Origin: Bacillus badius NBRC 15713
GTDB taxonomy: Bacteria > Bacillota > Bacilli > Bacillales > Domibacillaceae
Assembly: GCF_001591605.1 (NCBI RefSeq)
Contig: NZ_BCVF01000021.1
Location: forward strand, 1 to 64,000
DNA length: 64,000 nt
Reading direction: 5' to 3'
Every line of letters begins with the position of its first letter. Positions within the stretch are counted from its first letter, which is position 1. Both the position numbers and the translations under genes were made by a program. Below the pieces are notes generated by a model, which was given only the letters and a program-made list of their open reading frames with translations, did no database searches and was not told the DNA's origin. This document shows positions 9,556 through 18,345 of this stretch, piece by piece.

Positions 9556-10322
9556 TATTTGCGCTCCTCTCTTCTCTCTACGTAAGGATCGTGTTCAAAT
9601 GCCGGCAAATCGCCAAAAGTAGTCATTATTTCTTCTTCGTCTAGTTCTTCCTCATATCTTTCATGCTGATCATTCGGGTAAACAGTGATGTTTCTTCCCT
9701 CTATATCCACGCCTACAAAGTTTTCATAATCTTCCACATAACCAATATTCTCTTCCGGCTCAGTATACATGTCATTGTAATGACCCGGTGGATTTATAAA
9801 ATCAGATGGCGACTCAGACGTTCCCCATTGGGCAACCTCCTGCCATGCATCCTCTGCATCAAAAACCATTGACTCATCTGCGCTGTCATCAAAATCAAAC
9901 TTTCCAAACGGCGGCATGAGCACCCCCTCTTCGATTGGGCGGTCATGTGAAATGATTTGGTTTTGCGAATGATCAATACAATAAGCGGTCGCAGGAATGG
10001 CTTCAAGGCGCTCAAACGGGATTTCTTTTCCGCAAATTTCACAATGGCCATATTCTCCCCGATCCATTGCCTCGAGTGCCCGCACAATTTCTTTTAATTG
10101 ATTTTCTTCATGTTCATTGAGCGCGATGTCTTTTTCTCGTTCATATAATTCCGTGCCCTCATCAGCAGGATGGTTATCATAAGAGGACAGCTCTCCCATT
10201 GATTCATGGGAATGCGCCCTTTCCAATCCGAAATGATCGTTACTTTTGAGCCTTCCCTCCAGCTCTCCTTTTTCTCTTTCAAGCTGAAAACGCAGCTTAG
10301 ATACCTGTTCAGCTGTCAGCAT
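9555..10322 (-). CDS. yteA: YteA family TraR/DksA-type zinc-finger protein
   Basis: 255-aa cytoplasmic protein. The N-terminal helical segment (1-90, rich in Glu/Lys, contains SYDNHPADEGTELYEREKD) leads into a DksA/TraR zinc finger around residues 95-120 with CEICGKEIPFERLEA and a later YCIDH, so the fourth ligand may be His rather than Cys. An acidic C-terminal extension follows. This arrangement is typical of the Bacillus YteA proteins, which are annotated as sporulation-associated. It is unlikely to act as a classical DksA. A 55-aa ORF is translationally coupled downstream. Confidence 0.85.
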   Translation of the reverse strand: MLTAEQVSKLRFQLEREKGELEGRLKSNDHFGLERAHSHESMGELSSYDNHPADEGTELYEREKDIALNEHEENQLKEIVRALEAMDRGEYGHCEICGKEIPFERLEAIPATAYCIDHSQNQIISHDRPIEEGVLMPPFGKFDFDDSADESMVFDAEDAWQEVAQWGTSESPSDFINPPGHYNDMYTEPEENIGYVEDYENFVGVDIEGRNITVYPNDQHERYEEELDEEEIMTTFGDLPAFEHDPYVERREERK

Positions 10323-10473
10323 ACTGCACCCCCTTCTCTAAACAATCGACTCATTATGTAGTATGAGTAAAAATGAATCACTTAATTCTCAAGCTGAAGA
10401 GAGACTGTGTTTAAATAAATCAAGCTCGGAAATAATAAACCAAATGACTGGTCCGATAAAGGAGGCGCCTTTT

Positions 10474-11208
10474 ATGCATAGAGCCTTTTTACATTTGCAA
10501 CATCGGCCGATTCCATTGCCTTCATCTTCCTGGTTAATGACACAGGTCTGGTCTAATGTATTGTTTATGCATTGGCCTATCCAGCCGGAAGCTTTAAAAG
10601 GGGTTTTTCCGCCTTCCTTGCAAATTGACTTATACGACCATACGGCATGGGTCGGGCTTGTCCCTTTTCAAGTTTCTAATATGCGCTTTCATGGATTGCC
10701 ATCTATTCCGCTCTTTCGTTCCTTTCTTCAGCTCAATGTAAGGACTTATGTAACCCATCAAGGAATTCCAGGCGTTTACTTTTTCAGCTTGGATGTGAAT
10801 CACCTGCCTTCTGTAGTCGGTGCCCGCCTTTTCTATTTACTGCCTTTTCGCCAATCAAAAATGGCAGCCACCCTAAATGATAGCTGCCGCTTTCAAAGTT
10901 CTTATTCTTTTGGGCAAGAAGAGGAGGAATTAGATGTTTGTTATACTCCTCTGTCCTCTCCATATTCAGCGGACAAAGGAACGTTTGATTACTGGGCAAC
11001 TGAGCGCTACTGTATCTTTACCTCAAGGGGAAATAAATTATATCGGGGAGATATTCATCATACAAGGTGGTCCCTTCAAAAAGCGGACGCCACTTTTTTT
11101 CGCAATACAATGGCTCCTTTTCTTCCGGCCAACCATTGGAACGAACAGCCTATTGTTCATTTTTCAAAAGAAAAAAAAGCATTTTTTTGGCCTTTGCAAA
11201 AAATATAG
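10474..11208 (+). CDS. YqjF family protein (DUF2071)
   Basis: 244 aa from the ATG at 10474, chosen because AAAGGAGG lies 9 bp upstream. The frame is open back to 10363 but without a ribosome site. DUF2071/YqjF signatures are visible: MTQVWSNVLFMHWPI near the N-terminus, DHTAWVGLVPFQVSNMRFHG, and LNVRTYV followed by GVYFFSLDV. Bacillus YqjF-type proteins are cytoplasmic beta-rich proteins of unknown biochemistry. The gene is monocistronic between a divergent yteA-like gene and a convergent kinase gene. Confidence 0.85.
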   Translation: MHRAFLHLQHRPIPLPSSSWLMTQVWSNVLFMHWPIQPEALKGVFPPSLQIDLYDHTAWVGLVPFQVSNMRFHGLPSIPLFRSFLQLNVRTYVTHQGIPGVYFFSLDVNHLPSVVGARLFYLLPFRQSKMAATLNDSCRFQSSYSFGQEEEELDVCYTPLSSPYSADKGTFDYWATERYCIFTSRGNKLYRGDIHHTRWSLQKADATFFRNTMAPFLPANHWNEQPIVHFSKEKKAFFWPLQKI

Positions 11209-11248
11209 CCCACAAAAACAGAAGCAACCCTTTCCTGTTTACCTTTCG

Positions 11249-13069
11249 CTATGAACAGGGCAAGAGAATTCGAACAGTCGTTCCTCCTCCTTCGCGGCTT
11301 GTAAAGTGAATCGTTCCTTGATGATTTTCAATAATTTTATAACACATCATCAGCCCGAGGCCCGTTCCTTTTTCTTTATTTGAATAAAACGGCTCTCCTA
11401 ATCGCTCTAACCGTTCAGCTGACATACCGATTCCTTCATCTCTGACTTTAATCATCGCCAGGTTATCATCTGTTAATTTTGTCGTCAGGTAAATGTTCCC
11501 TCCCGAAGGCATCGCATCAATGGCATTTTTTATTAAGTTAATGATCACTTGCTTAATTTGCTTAGGCTCACAGCAAACAGCAGGGAGCGTCTCATCAAAA
11601 TCGAGATGAAGAGCGGCTCCGTATAAAAGCGCTTCCGGTTTCATAAATTCTATTACATCCTGCAGCACTTCATTTATATTGCTGAGGGTTCTCTGAATCG
11701 CTTGATGAGGTTTAGCCAATATTAAAAACTCATTCATAATAAATTCAATTCGTTCCAACTCAGACAAAATAATATCTGTGTACTTATTGTTCGTTTCTTG
11801 AGCAAGCAGCTGCATGAATCCTTTGACAGATGTCAAAGGATTTCTGACCTCATGGGCAATCCCGGCCGCCAGCTGGCCGACCGCACTCAGCTTATCCCAT
11901 TTTCGGATCATTAGTTCTTTTTTCTTCAACTCGGTAATATCACGGCTAATATTGATCCAGCGGTTCATAGTTCCTTCTTCATCCGCGATCGGCGTAATTT
12001 TCATATGTATCCAGCCTAGTTCCCGGCCGTTATCCTTTAATACCCGGTACTCAATCTCTTTTGCTTGAGCAGCAGGTTCAGAGAGAAACTTCACAAGCTT
12101 TGGCAAATCCTCCGGGTGGCAATTTTTAAGCACAAATTCAGGATCATGGTATAAATCTTCTATTTTTCTGTTAAAGAATTGCACGTAAGAGGGGCTAATG
12201 TAAAGAAATTTATTTAACTGTACATCAAACAAACTGATCATTTCCGTAATATTCTCCGTGATATCAAGGAGAAGGCGTTCTCGTTCAGCAATCAATTTGT
12301 TTTGCTTTTCAAGCAGATTTTTCGTTTCCAAACACTCCGTTAAATCCTTTATAAACACGGCACATAGATAAACATCGCCATCCTGCTCATAAGCAGGACA
12401 AATGGTCACCGCTACCGGGAAAGCGCCTCCATCTTTCTTTTTGCTGACCGACTGAAAAGTCACTTGCCTTCTCTGATCACATACTTCGTCCATTCGGCTC
12501 TGCCATTCACGGTGATTCTCTTCGGGTATCAGCAAAGCTGTTCGGCCAATGACCTCCTGTTTCTTCCAGCCAAACACTTGTTCAAATGCTGCATTTACTA
12601 AAAGCACTTTTCCGCGCAAGTCGACAATATACCCAGGGTCCTCTGTATGATGAGCGACAAAGTGCAGCCAGCCGTCTTCCTTCTGCTCCTCTTCCCCTTT
12701 TTCTTCAATCAGCTCAGCGATTACTTGTATTCTCCCATTCGCCGTTCTCTCTGCGTCTTGCCAAAGCAGTTGTCCCTCTCTTCCTTTGCCATTAGAAAAA
12801 CCGCTTAAAAAAGGCGTAAACGAAGCGCTATCCTCGAAATATAGAAGCCGGTTTACTGCCTCCTCGCGATCTTCTTTATGAATGAAATGAAAAAGAGATG
12901 GTTTCGGACAATTTTCAAAGGAAAACGGCATAAGCCGTTTAAAAGCTTGATTAGCATACTGAATATTTCCCTGTTCATCTAACAACAGCAAAATATTTTT
13001 AGCCTTATCGGCAAACCATTTTGCCGTTTCATTCGCAGCCATTTGTTCTGTACACATTTCATCCATCAC
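11249..13069 (-). CDS. PAS-domain sensor histidine kinase (sporulation-kinase-like)
   Basis: 606-aa soluble kinase with no membrane segment. Three PAS domains are visible (about 17-110, 140-255, 275-390), followed by HisKA with phospho-acceptor His406 in GIAHEVRNPLTSVKG. The HATPase domain has an N-box with NLIKNAIDAM (near 511), a G1 box DEGIGMS and a G2 box GTGLGLMM. No receiver domain and no adjacent response regulator are present. Orphan multi-PAS soluble kinases in Bacillaceae commonly feed the Spo0A phosphorelay (KinA/KinE type), so that is the likeliest role; it is inferred from architecture. Confidence 0.85.
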   Translation of the reverse strand: MMDEMCTEQMAANETAKWFADKAKNILLLLDEQGNIQYANQAFKRLMPFSFENCPKPSLFHFIHKEDREEAVNRLLYFEDSASFTPFLSGFSNGKGREGQLLWQDAERTANGRIQVIAELIEEKGEEEQKEDGWLHFVAHHTEDPGYIVDLRGKVLLVNAAFEQVFGWKKQEVIGRTALLIPEENHREWQSRMDEVCDQRRQVTFQSVSKKKDGGAFPVAVTICPAYEQDGDVYLCAVFIKDLTECLETKNLLEKQNKLIAERERLLLDITENITEMISLFDVQLNKFLYISPSYVQFFNRKIEDLYHDPEFVLKNCHPEDLPKLVKFLSEPAAQAKEIEYRVLKDNGRELGWIHMKITPIADEEGTMNRWINISRDITELKKKELMIRKWDKLSAVGQLAAGIAHEVRNPLTSVKGFMQLLAQETNNKYTDIILSELERIEFIMNEFLILAKPHQAIQRTLSNINEVLQDVIEFMKPEALLYGAALHLDFDETLPAVCCEPKQIKQVIINLIKNAIDAMPSGGNIYLTTKLTDDNLAMIKVRDEGIGMSAERLERLGEPFYSNKEKGTGLGLMMCYKIIENHQGTIHFTSREGGGTTVRILLPCS

Positions 13070-13162
13070 CGCTCCCCTTTTTCCTTTATTATGTAGGAGT
13101 TATTACTTAATATCAGCAAAAATTATTCGACAAAATCATACATTTTCCTTTTTGCTTCCTTA

Positions 13163-13207
13163 TAAAAAATGCTTTGAACAAGAAGGAAAATTCTTTGTCC
13201 AAAGCAT
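13163..13207 (-). terminator. Terminator at the end of the thi operon
   Basis: On the minus strand ATGCTTTG pairs with CAAAGCAT, extended by an inner ACAAAGAA/TTCTTGT stem, and is followed by TTTTTT. It lies about 95 bp past the thiE stop. The remainder of the 13070-13300 interval shows no supported gene. Confidence 0.7.
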
Positions 13208-13300
13208 AAAGCAAACTTTTATTCAAGCGATCGGCCAGCATATTCTACATTGCCGCCGCGTCCGCTTCTAGAAGATCAATTAGGATCTCTATCTCTTTAT

Positions 13301-13957
13301 TTAATTTTCTAAAATAGCTTTTTTCAACTGAGCAGCTGCTTCTCTCGGGGAAGCGGCCTGGCTGATGGCTGTAATAACAGATACGCCGTCTGCACCGCTT
13401 GATACAACCTGCGCAGCATTCTCCGCTTGAATGCCGCCAATTCCTACAATCGGGATAGATAGACCGGCAGACCGAATCTCTTCAATCAGCTTGGTTCCTT
13501 GTACCGGCTGGGCATCAGCTTTGGTGGCTGTCGGAAAAACCGGACCGATCCCTAAATAATCTGCCCCCTCGTCTATAGCCTTTATAGCTTCTTCCATCGT
13601 ATGAACAGAAACACCAATGATCCTTCCTGGCAGCCGTTTACGGACATCTGACAGAGCGGCATCCTCTTGTCCAATATGGACGCCGTCAGCCTCCAGCTTG
13701 ACCGCTAGTTCGATATCATCGTTTACAAGAAATGGAATGGCCTGACGGCGGCAAACGTCCTGCAATTCGGCAGCAAGCATCCATTTTTTCTCGCCCGTCA
13801 AAGCATTTGCTCCCTTTTCCCGGAATTGAAAAAGGGTTGCCCCGCCCTCAATAGCCTCTTCAAGAGTTTCCTTGGGATCCTTCCGGCAATTAGGGCTGCC
13901 CATGATAAAATAAACAGAAAGCCAGTCTTTTACTTGTTCCTTATTTATTAGCTGCAT
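13301..13957 (-). CDS. thiE: Thiamine-phosphate synthase
   Basis: Couples HMP-PP and hydroxyethylthiazole phosphate to thiamine phosphate. It is 218 aa, the typical length, with a TIM-barrel fold. Family motifs include LFQFREKGA near residue 40, FLVNDDIELAVKLEADGVHIGQED and the phosphate-binding loops GIGGI and GADGVSVITAI. The start overlaps thiD by 17 nt and has GAGGAG 7 bp upstream within thiD. It is the last gene of the riboswitch-controlled operon. Confidence 0.96.
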   Translation of the reverse strand: MQLINKEQVKDWLSVYFIMGSPNCRKDPKETLEEAIEGGATLFQFREKGANALTGEKKWMLAAELQDVCRRQAIPFLVNDDIELAVKLEADGVHIGQEDAALSDVRKRLPGRIIGVSVHTMEEAIKAIDEGADYLGIGPVFPTATKADAQPVQGTKLIEEIRSAGLSIPIVGIGGIQAENAAQVVSSGADGVSVITAISQAASPREAAAQLKKAILEN

Positions 13958-14765
13958 CAGTCAACTCCTCTTTTCTTTTAAATGCCCAGTGATTCGTTGG
14001 ACCATGTCCCTTGCCGATGCTTAAATCCATCTCGATTGCTGCATGAACATATTCTACCGCTACTCCAACTGCCTGCTTCACAGGTCGGTCTTTTGCCAGC
14101 TCGGCCGTTATGGCCGCAGCAAAGGTACAGCCGGTGCCATGTGTATTTTTCGTAGAAAGACGGACGCTCTCAAAAAGAGAAAACTCTTCGCCATCATAAA
14201 GTAAATCAATCAGCTTTTCTCCATCATTGGCATGTCCGCCTTTAATTACTACATGCTGCGCTCCTAATTCATACAGCTTCTTTGCCGCCCGCTTACGGTC
14301 GTCGAGTGATTGAATCGTCATGTCTGCCAATACCTCGGCTTCAGGAATATTAGGTGTAATGACCATAGCCAGCGGCATCAACGATCGTTTCATTGCTCTG
14401 ACCGCCTCCTCTTGAAGCAAGGAAGCTCCTCCTTTGGCAATCATTACAGGATCAATGACGACTTTCTTCCAGCCGAAGGTCTGAATGGTGTCTGCTACTG
14501 ACTGAATAATCTCCCCGCTAAATAACATGCCGGTCTTCAAAGCGTCTGTTCCCATGTCCTCGCCGATCGCTGTTATCTGCTCCTTTACCGCGGCAGCTGT
14601 CATTGGATAAACGCCATGCACACCGAGCGTGTTTTGAACTGTTACCGCTGTTAACGCAGACATGCCGTACACGCCAAGCTCCTGGAATGTTTTTAAATCT
14701 GCTTGAATTCCAGCTCCGCCGCCGCTGTCAGAGCCTGCGATGGTTAACGCTTTTCTTACTGTCAT
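13941..14765 (-). CDS. thiD: Hydroxymethylpyrimidine/phosphomethylpyrimidine kinase
   Basis: Phosphorylates HMP and HMP-P with ATP. It is 274 aa from the ATG at 14765, where GGGGGTGG lies upstream; a GTG three codons earlier is too close to the ribosome site. The ribokinase-like fold is shown by the N-terminal AGSDSGGGAGIQADLKTF and the C-terminal anion-hole motif NTHGTGCTFAAAI with the catalytic Asp/Cys region. It is coupled to thiE and lies just after thiM. The intact substrate-binding N-terminus argues for a true ThiD rather than a pyridoxal kinase. Confidence 0.95.
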   Translation of the reverse strand: MTVRKALTIAGSDSGGGAGIQADLKTFQELGVYGMSALTAVTVQNTLGVHGVYPMTAAAVKEQITAIGEDMGTDALKTGMLFSGEIIQSVADTIQTFGWKKVVIDPVMIAKGGASLLQEEAVRAMKRSLMPLAMVITPNIPEAEVLADMTIQSLDDRKRAAKKLYELGAQHVVIKGGHANDGEKLIDLLYDGEEFSLFESVRLSTKNTHGTGCTFAAAITAELAKDRPVKQAVGVAVEYVHAAIEMDLSIGKGHGPTNHWAFKRKEELTDAANK

Positions 14766-14779
14766 GTTCTCCACCCCCG

Positions 14780-15589
14780 TTAATTGAACGTTTCTATGTT
14801 AGCAAAGGCTGAGATGCTCTCTGCCCCTACTTTAGCCAGCTGATTTAAAAATTCTACTTGAAAACTTCCCGGGCCTTCTTCTCCGCTGATTGTCATTGCG
14901 GCTTCTGCTGCGACCCCATAAACAGCTGCTGCGCTGGCAGCTGCCTTTCCCGCCTGTTGCTCCACCGCACAAAAAGCACCGATGACAGCACTGAATAAAC
15001 AGCCGGTGCCCGTCACTTTCGTGAGCATCGGATGGCCGTTTCGAACGAGGAATAAGGAATCGGAACTGGCAATAACATCTGTTTCTCCGGTAATCACTGC
15101 TGTCGTTTTCCATTTTGCCGCTGCTTCCTTTGCAAGTTCGATTGGGCTTTCCATGCTTTCTCCGGCATCTACTCCTTTAATGTTCCCATGCTTTCCAGCC
15201 ACGTTGGCTACTTCTGCTGCGTTTCCCCTTAATACGTCTACCTGAACCTCGCTCATGATCCGGGAGGCAGCCTCGGTCCGATAAGCAGTAGCTCCGGCTC
15301 CCACCGGGTCAAAAATAACCGGTACTCCGGCATCATTAGCTGCCTTTCCTGCTATGATCATCGCTGTCACCTTTTCTGCATCAAGCGTGCCGATATTGAG
15401 CACAAGCGCTCCGGCCATTCGCGCCATCTCGGCTACCTCTTCTTGCGCGTAAGCCATAACAGGAGAAGCACCGAGGGCTAACAGGCCGTTGGCTGTAAAA
15501 TTAGTCACAACGTTGTTGGTAATATTATGAACGAGCGGACTCTGTTGTCTCACACGTGCAAGTAGTTGGCTAACTGTTTGATGATCCAT
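14780..15589 (-). CDS. thiM: Hydroxyethylthiazole kinase
   Basis: Phosphorylates salvaged hydroxyethylthiazole. It is 269 aa, the usual ThiM length. Motifs include [17 protein letters not shown] at the start, [11 protein letters not shown], and the ATP-site/catalytic segment [16 protein letters not shown]. It is separated from thiD by only about 15 bp but from the upstream hemD-like gene by 108 bp containing a long hairpin. It supplies the thiazole half to ThiE, so this locus is organised for salvage. Confidence 0.96.
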   Translation of the reverse strand: MDHQTVSQLLARVRQQSPLVHNITNNVVTNFTANGLLALGASPVMAYAQEEVAEMARMAGALVLNIGTLDAEKVTAMIIAGKAANDAGVPVIFDPVGAGATAYRTEAASRIMSEVQVDVLRGNAAEVANVAGKHGNIKGVDAGESMESPIELAKEAAAKWKTTAVITGETDVIASSDSLFLVRNGHPMLTKVTGTGCLFSAVIGAFCAVEQQAGKAAASAAAVYGVAAEAAMTISGEEGPGSFQVEFLNQLAKVGAESISAFANIETFN

Positions 15590-15613
15590 CTTTCCACCTC
15601 TTCCTAGATCACT

Positions 15614-15667
15614 GAAGAAAGGGAGAAAAGCACGACATGTTAAAACGTGCGCTTTTTGTCCCTTCTT
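15614..15667 (-). repeat. Long imperfect hairpin between hemD-like gene and thiM
   Basis: On the minus strand an arm starting AAGAAGGGACAAAAAGC pairs with CTTTTCTCCCTTTCTT through about 20 bp, with a short loop near 15640. The apical part (AAAAGCGCACG/CGTGCTTTT plus one bulge) resembles a weak terminator. It may attenuate or process the operon transcript before thiMDE. Confidence 0.55.
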
Positions 15668-15697
15668 GACTCATTGCTGCTTTCCTTATTCCTGGCC

Positions 15698-16504
15698 TCA
15701 GCCCCGATCATAGCGCGACATCTCCATGATCAGCGCACCCATTCTTTCAAGCTCCGGAACAACCATCCGGCGGACTCCTTCTTCCGTAAGCGCTTCAGCG
15801 GTTACTTTTCCGACCGCTCCAGCTAGTGTTCCCTTGGAAAAAGCATCAAGAAGCTCTTTCACTTGCTCTTTCTGCCTGGCATATTGAAAGAGAGAACGCA
15901 CCTGTATTGCGGTTGTAAAGCACACACCGTCCACTGCTTGGCCAATGATCTCATTCATTAATGTTTCTACAGCCTTCTCATCAGGCGCATGATGGCGATA
16001 AGGGAGTAAACATTGGACTTCTGCTTCGTTCTCGGTTAAAAACTTTATCAATGAAGGAGCATTTTCGCCGTGAAGCTGCACAGCTATCCGCTTTTTAGCA
16101 AAGCTTTCTTTTTCGAGCGCTCGGATCAAGCCGGCGATTGTCCCGTCATCGTCCACTGCAGCAGGAGTAATGCCTAATTTTTTTAAGGCAGCTACCGTCT
16201 TATATCCACGTGCCGCTACTTTCACCTGGTGAATGATTTGCTGAAATTCCTGCTTTGCCCCGAGCTGGTCAGCAGCAGCTGTTAATGCTTCCGTGCCAAT
16301 CCCTGTCGTAAAAACCATCCAATCCGGCGGGGCAGCAATTAACTTCTTTAATTCAGATCCGACTTCCTCTGCAGCTAAAAAAACCGTTCCTTGCAATGGC
16401 CGAATAAGCGGCAGTCCGCCTTGTTTTTTTATAAGCACACTCATTTCTTCGGTTTTCCTTGAACCTGCAATTACAATTTTCTTTCCCTCAAGCCCTTTTC
16501 CCAT
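15698..16504 (-). CDS. Uroporphyrinogen-III synthase family protein (HemD-like)
   Basis: 268-aa protein with the two-lobed HemD fold: N-terminal GKKIVIAGSRKTEEMSVLIKKQGG, the hinge with WMVFTTGIGTEAL, the second lobe RIAVQLHGEN, and the C-terminal DGVCFTTAIQVRSLF. HemD cyclises hydroxymethylbilane to uroporphyrinogen III; sequence conservation in this family is always weak. It sits inside a thiamine operon with no other haem gene near, which is unexpected. It could be a second HemD or a paralogue recruited to another reaction. AAAGGGG precedes the ATG. Confidence 0.75.
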   Translation of the reverse strand: MGKGLEGKKIVIAGSRKTEEMSVLIKKQGGLPLIRPLQGTVFLAAEEVGSELKKLIAAPPDWMVFTTGIGTEALTAAADQLGAKQEFQQIIHQVKVAARGYKTVAALKKLGITPAAVDDDGTIAGLIRALEKESFAKKRIAVQLHGENAPSLIKFLTENEAEVQCLLPYRHHAPDEKAVETLMNEIIGQAVDGVCFTTAIQVRSLFQYARQKEQVKELLDAFSKGTLAGAVGKVTAEALTEEGVRRMVVPELERMGALIMEMSRYDRG

Positions 16505-16597
16505 GCTGTTTCCCCTTTCAAACCAATCTTTTTTCTTTATGCTACCAAAAAACCAATTAAACTTCTAGGTTTTATTCGATTTGAAAGGTTCGTTCAT

Positions 16598-17596
16598 TCA
16601 ATCGGCAATATTTATGAACATATCATCGATCTTAGGCTCTTTCTTAATCAGACCGGCTTTCTTCATCCATTGAGCCGTTTCTTCCCAAGGCTCTTTGGCT
16701 TGGCTGCCAAAGCCTTTTTCAGACTTCATCTTCGGCAGCAAAATATCAAGGCTTTGTTTTTCCACCTCTTCAATCAGCGGAAAATTCGCCTCGTCCTGTT
16801 TGCTCAATAAAATCTGCAGGGCTTCATCAGGATGCTTCTCGGTAAATTCAAAGCCCTTCTCTGCTGCCCGCCAAAATGCTTTGATATCCTTCTCCTGCTC
16901 TTCCCATGTTTGATCACTTGTAACGGCTACAAGCTCATAAAAATTGGGAACACCATATTTTGTCGGATCCAAGTTGCGGGTTTCGTGGCCTTCGTGCTTT
17001 AACAGCGGCACTTCATGATTAATATAGGCTCCGACCACCGCATCCGCTTTTTTCGTAACGACTGCAGAGTTCAACTCAAACCCTACATCCACCATTTTTA
17101 CTTTTTCTGGATTCCCTTTGTCCTTTTCCATCATCGTTCGGACGATTGCCTCGTTAAGAGGGATGCCTGTAAAACCGACCGTTTTGCCTTCTAAATCTTT
17201 TGGTGTCCGGATCGGGCTATCTTTTAAAAACATGACACGATTCAATGGAGATCGGACAAGCGCGCCAACAGCTTTGACACTGACCCCTTGATCGGTGCGC
17301 GCCATAATTACATCAGGCTGATAAGAAATTCCCAGTGTCACTTTCCCTGCAGCAGCCAGTTTAATTGGATCAGTCGGGTCTGCCGGGAACTGGATATCAA
17401 CATCAACCCCTTCTTCATCGAAATAGCCTTTTTCTTCAGCCACATATAAAAAGCTATGAACCGCGTTTGGATACCAGTCGAGCATGACGGTTACTTTTTC
17501 TTTGTTTTGTCCTTCATCCGGCTTTTCCTCGCCCGCCCCGTTAGAATTACAGCCGGCGAGCAGAAGAACTAGCATGAGCATGAACCATTTTTTCAT
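16598..17596 (-). CDS. thiY: Thiamine-pyrimidine ABC transporter, substrate-binding lipoprotein
   Basis: 332 aa from the ATG at 17596, which overlaps the permease stop (ATGA) and has GGAGG 8 bp upstream. It has a lipoprotein signal peptide with lipobox LLLAGC at the N-terminus, then an NMT1/THI5-like domain: KVTVMLDWYPNAVHSFLYVA, VDVDIQFPADPTDPIKLAA and the loop GKTVGFTGIPLNEA. ThiY-type proteins bind formylaminopyrimidine or related HMP precursors outside the membrane and deliver them to ThiXZ. Confidence 0.93.
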   Translation of the reverse strand: MKKWFMLMLVLLLAGCNSNGAGEEKPDEGQNKEKVTVMLDWYPNAVHSFLYVAEEKGYFDEEGVDVDIQFPADPTDPIKLAAAGKVTLGISYQPDVIMARTDQGVSVKAVGALVRSPLNRVMFLKDSPIRTPKDLEGKTVGFTGIPLNEAIVRTMMEKDKGNPEKVKMVDVGFELNSAVVTKKADAVVGAYINHEVPLLKHEGHETRNLDPTKYGVPNFYELVAVTSDQTWEEQEKDIKAFWRAAEKGFEFTEKHPDEALQILLSKQDEANFPLIEEVEKQSLDILLPKMKSEKGFGSQAKEPWEETAQWMKKAGLIKKEPKIDDMFINIAD

Positions 17597-18345
17597 GATG
17601 TTTTCCTCCACTTTAATGACTTATTTTCCATTAACTTTACCAATATAAATAGCACAATGCCGATAGCCGCTAGAAGAATGATAGGGGCAAAAACAGCAGC
17701 ACCGTCAAATTGCGTCATCATTCTTCTGCTGAAGTAGCCGAGCCCTGCCTGCGCTCCCAGCCACTCTCCGATCGCAGCGCCAATCACACTTAGCGTAACG
17801 GCTACCTTCAAACCCGAATAAAAATGCGGCAAGGCGGCGGGAAGAAGCAGCTTGAAGAAAATCTCTTTCTTCCCGGCTCCCATCGTCATCATCAGCTCCC
17901 TCAAATCTTTGCTTGCGGACTGCAGGCCGTCATATGTATTCACTGTAATAGGAAAGAATGTAATTAACACCGTCACGACTACCTTGCTCCAAATTGAATA
18001 TCCAAACCAAAGAACAAAAATCGGCGCTAACGCAATAATTGGGATCATTTGGGAAGAAATGATTAACGGATACAGTGCTTTTTCTGCAGCTGAACTGATG
18101 CTCATCCAAACGGCGATCCCTGCCCCCACAACCACCGAAATCGCCAACCCAATCATAATGACTGCCAATGTACTCGGCAGATGTTCGGCAAACAAAGGCT
18201 CTCTCAATTCCCACAGCTTGCTGAGAATGCCAGTCGGCGGCGGCAGGATAAACACCATATTGACTGCGCGCGCTGCCATTTCCCAAATCAGAAAGAACAG
18301 GAAGACTAATAAGACTGCCGGTCCAAGCCCCTCAGTTTTTTTCAT
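17593..18345 (-). CDS. thiX: Thiamine-pyrimidine ABC transporter, permease
   Basis: 250-aa inner-membrane subunit of the SsuC/TauC type with about six helices. The cytoplasmic coupling (EAA) loop is visible as LMTMGAGKKEIFFKLLLPAALPHFYSGLK. It is coupled to thiY downstream and to thiZ upstream (ATGA overlap at 18342-18345), so the three transporter genes are one translational unit. Confidence 0.93.
   Translation of the reverse strand: MKKTEGLGPAVLLVFLFFLIWEMAARAVNMVFILPPPTGILSKLWELREPLFAEHLPSTLAVIMIGLAISVVVGAGIAVWMSISSAAEKALYPLIISSQMIPIIALAPIFVLWFGYSIWSKVVVTVLITFFPITVNTYDGLQSASKDLRELMMTMGAGKKEIFFKLLLPAALPHFYSGLKVAVTLSVIGAAIGEWLGAQAGLGYFSRRMMTQFDGAAVFAPIILLAAIGIVLFILVKLMENKSLKWRKTS

Noticed and set aside
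13220-13315. Short frame after thiE encoding a Leu/Glu/Ala-rich peptide, vaguely Spo0E-like
   Set aside because: It begins inside thiE in another frame without start signals and stops after about 20 codons past the gene.
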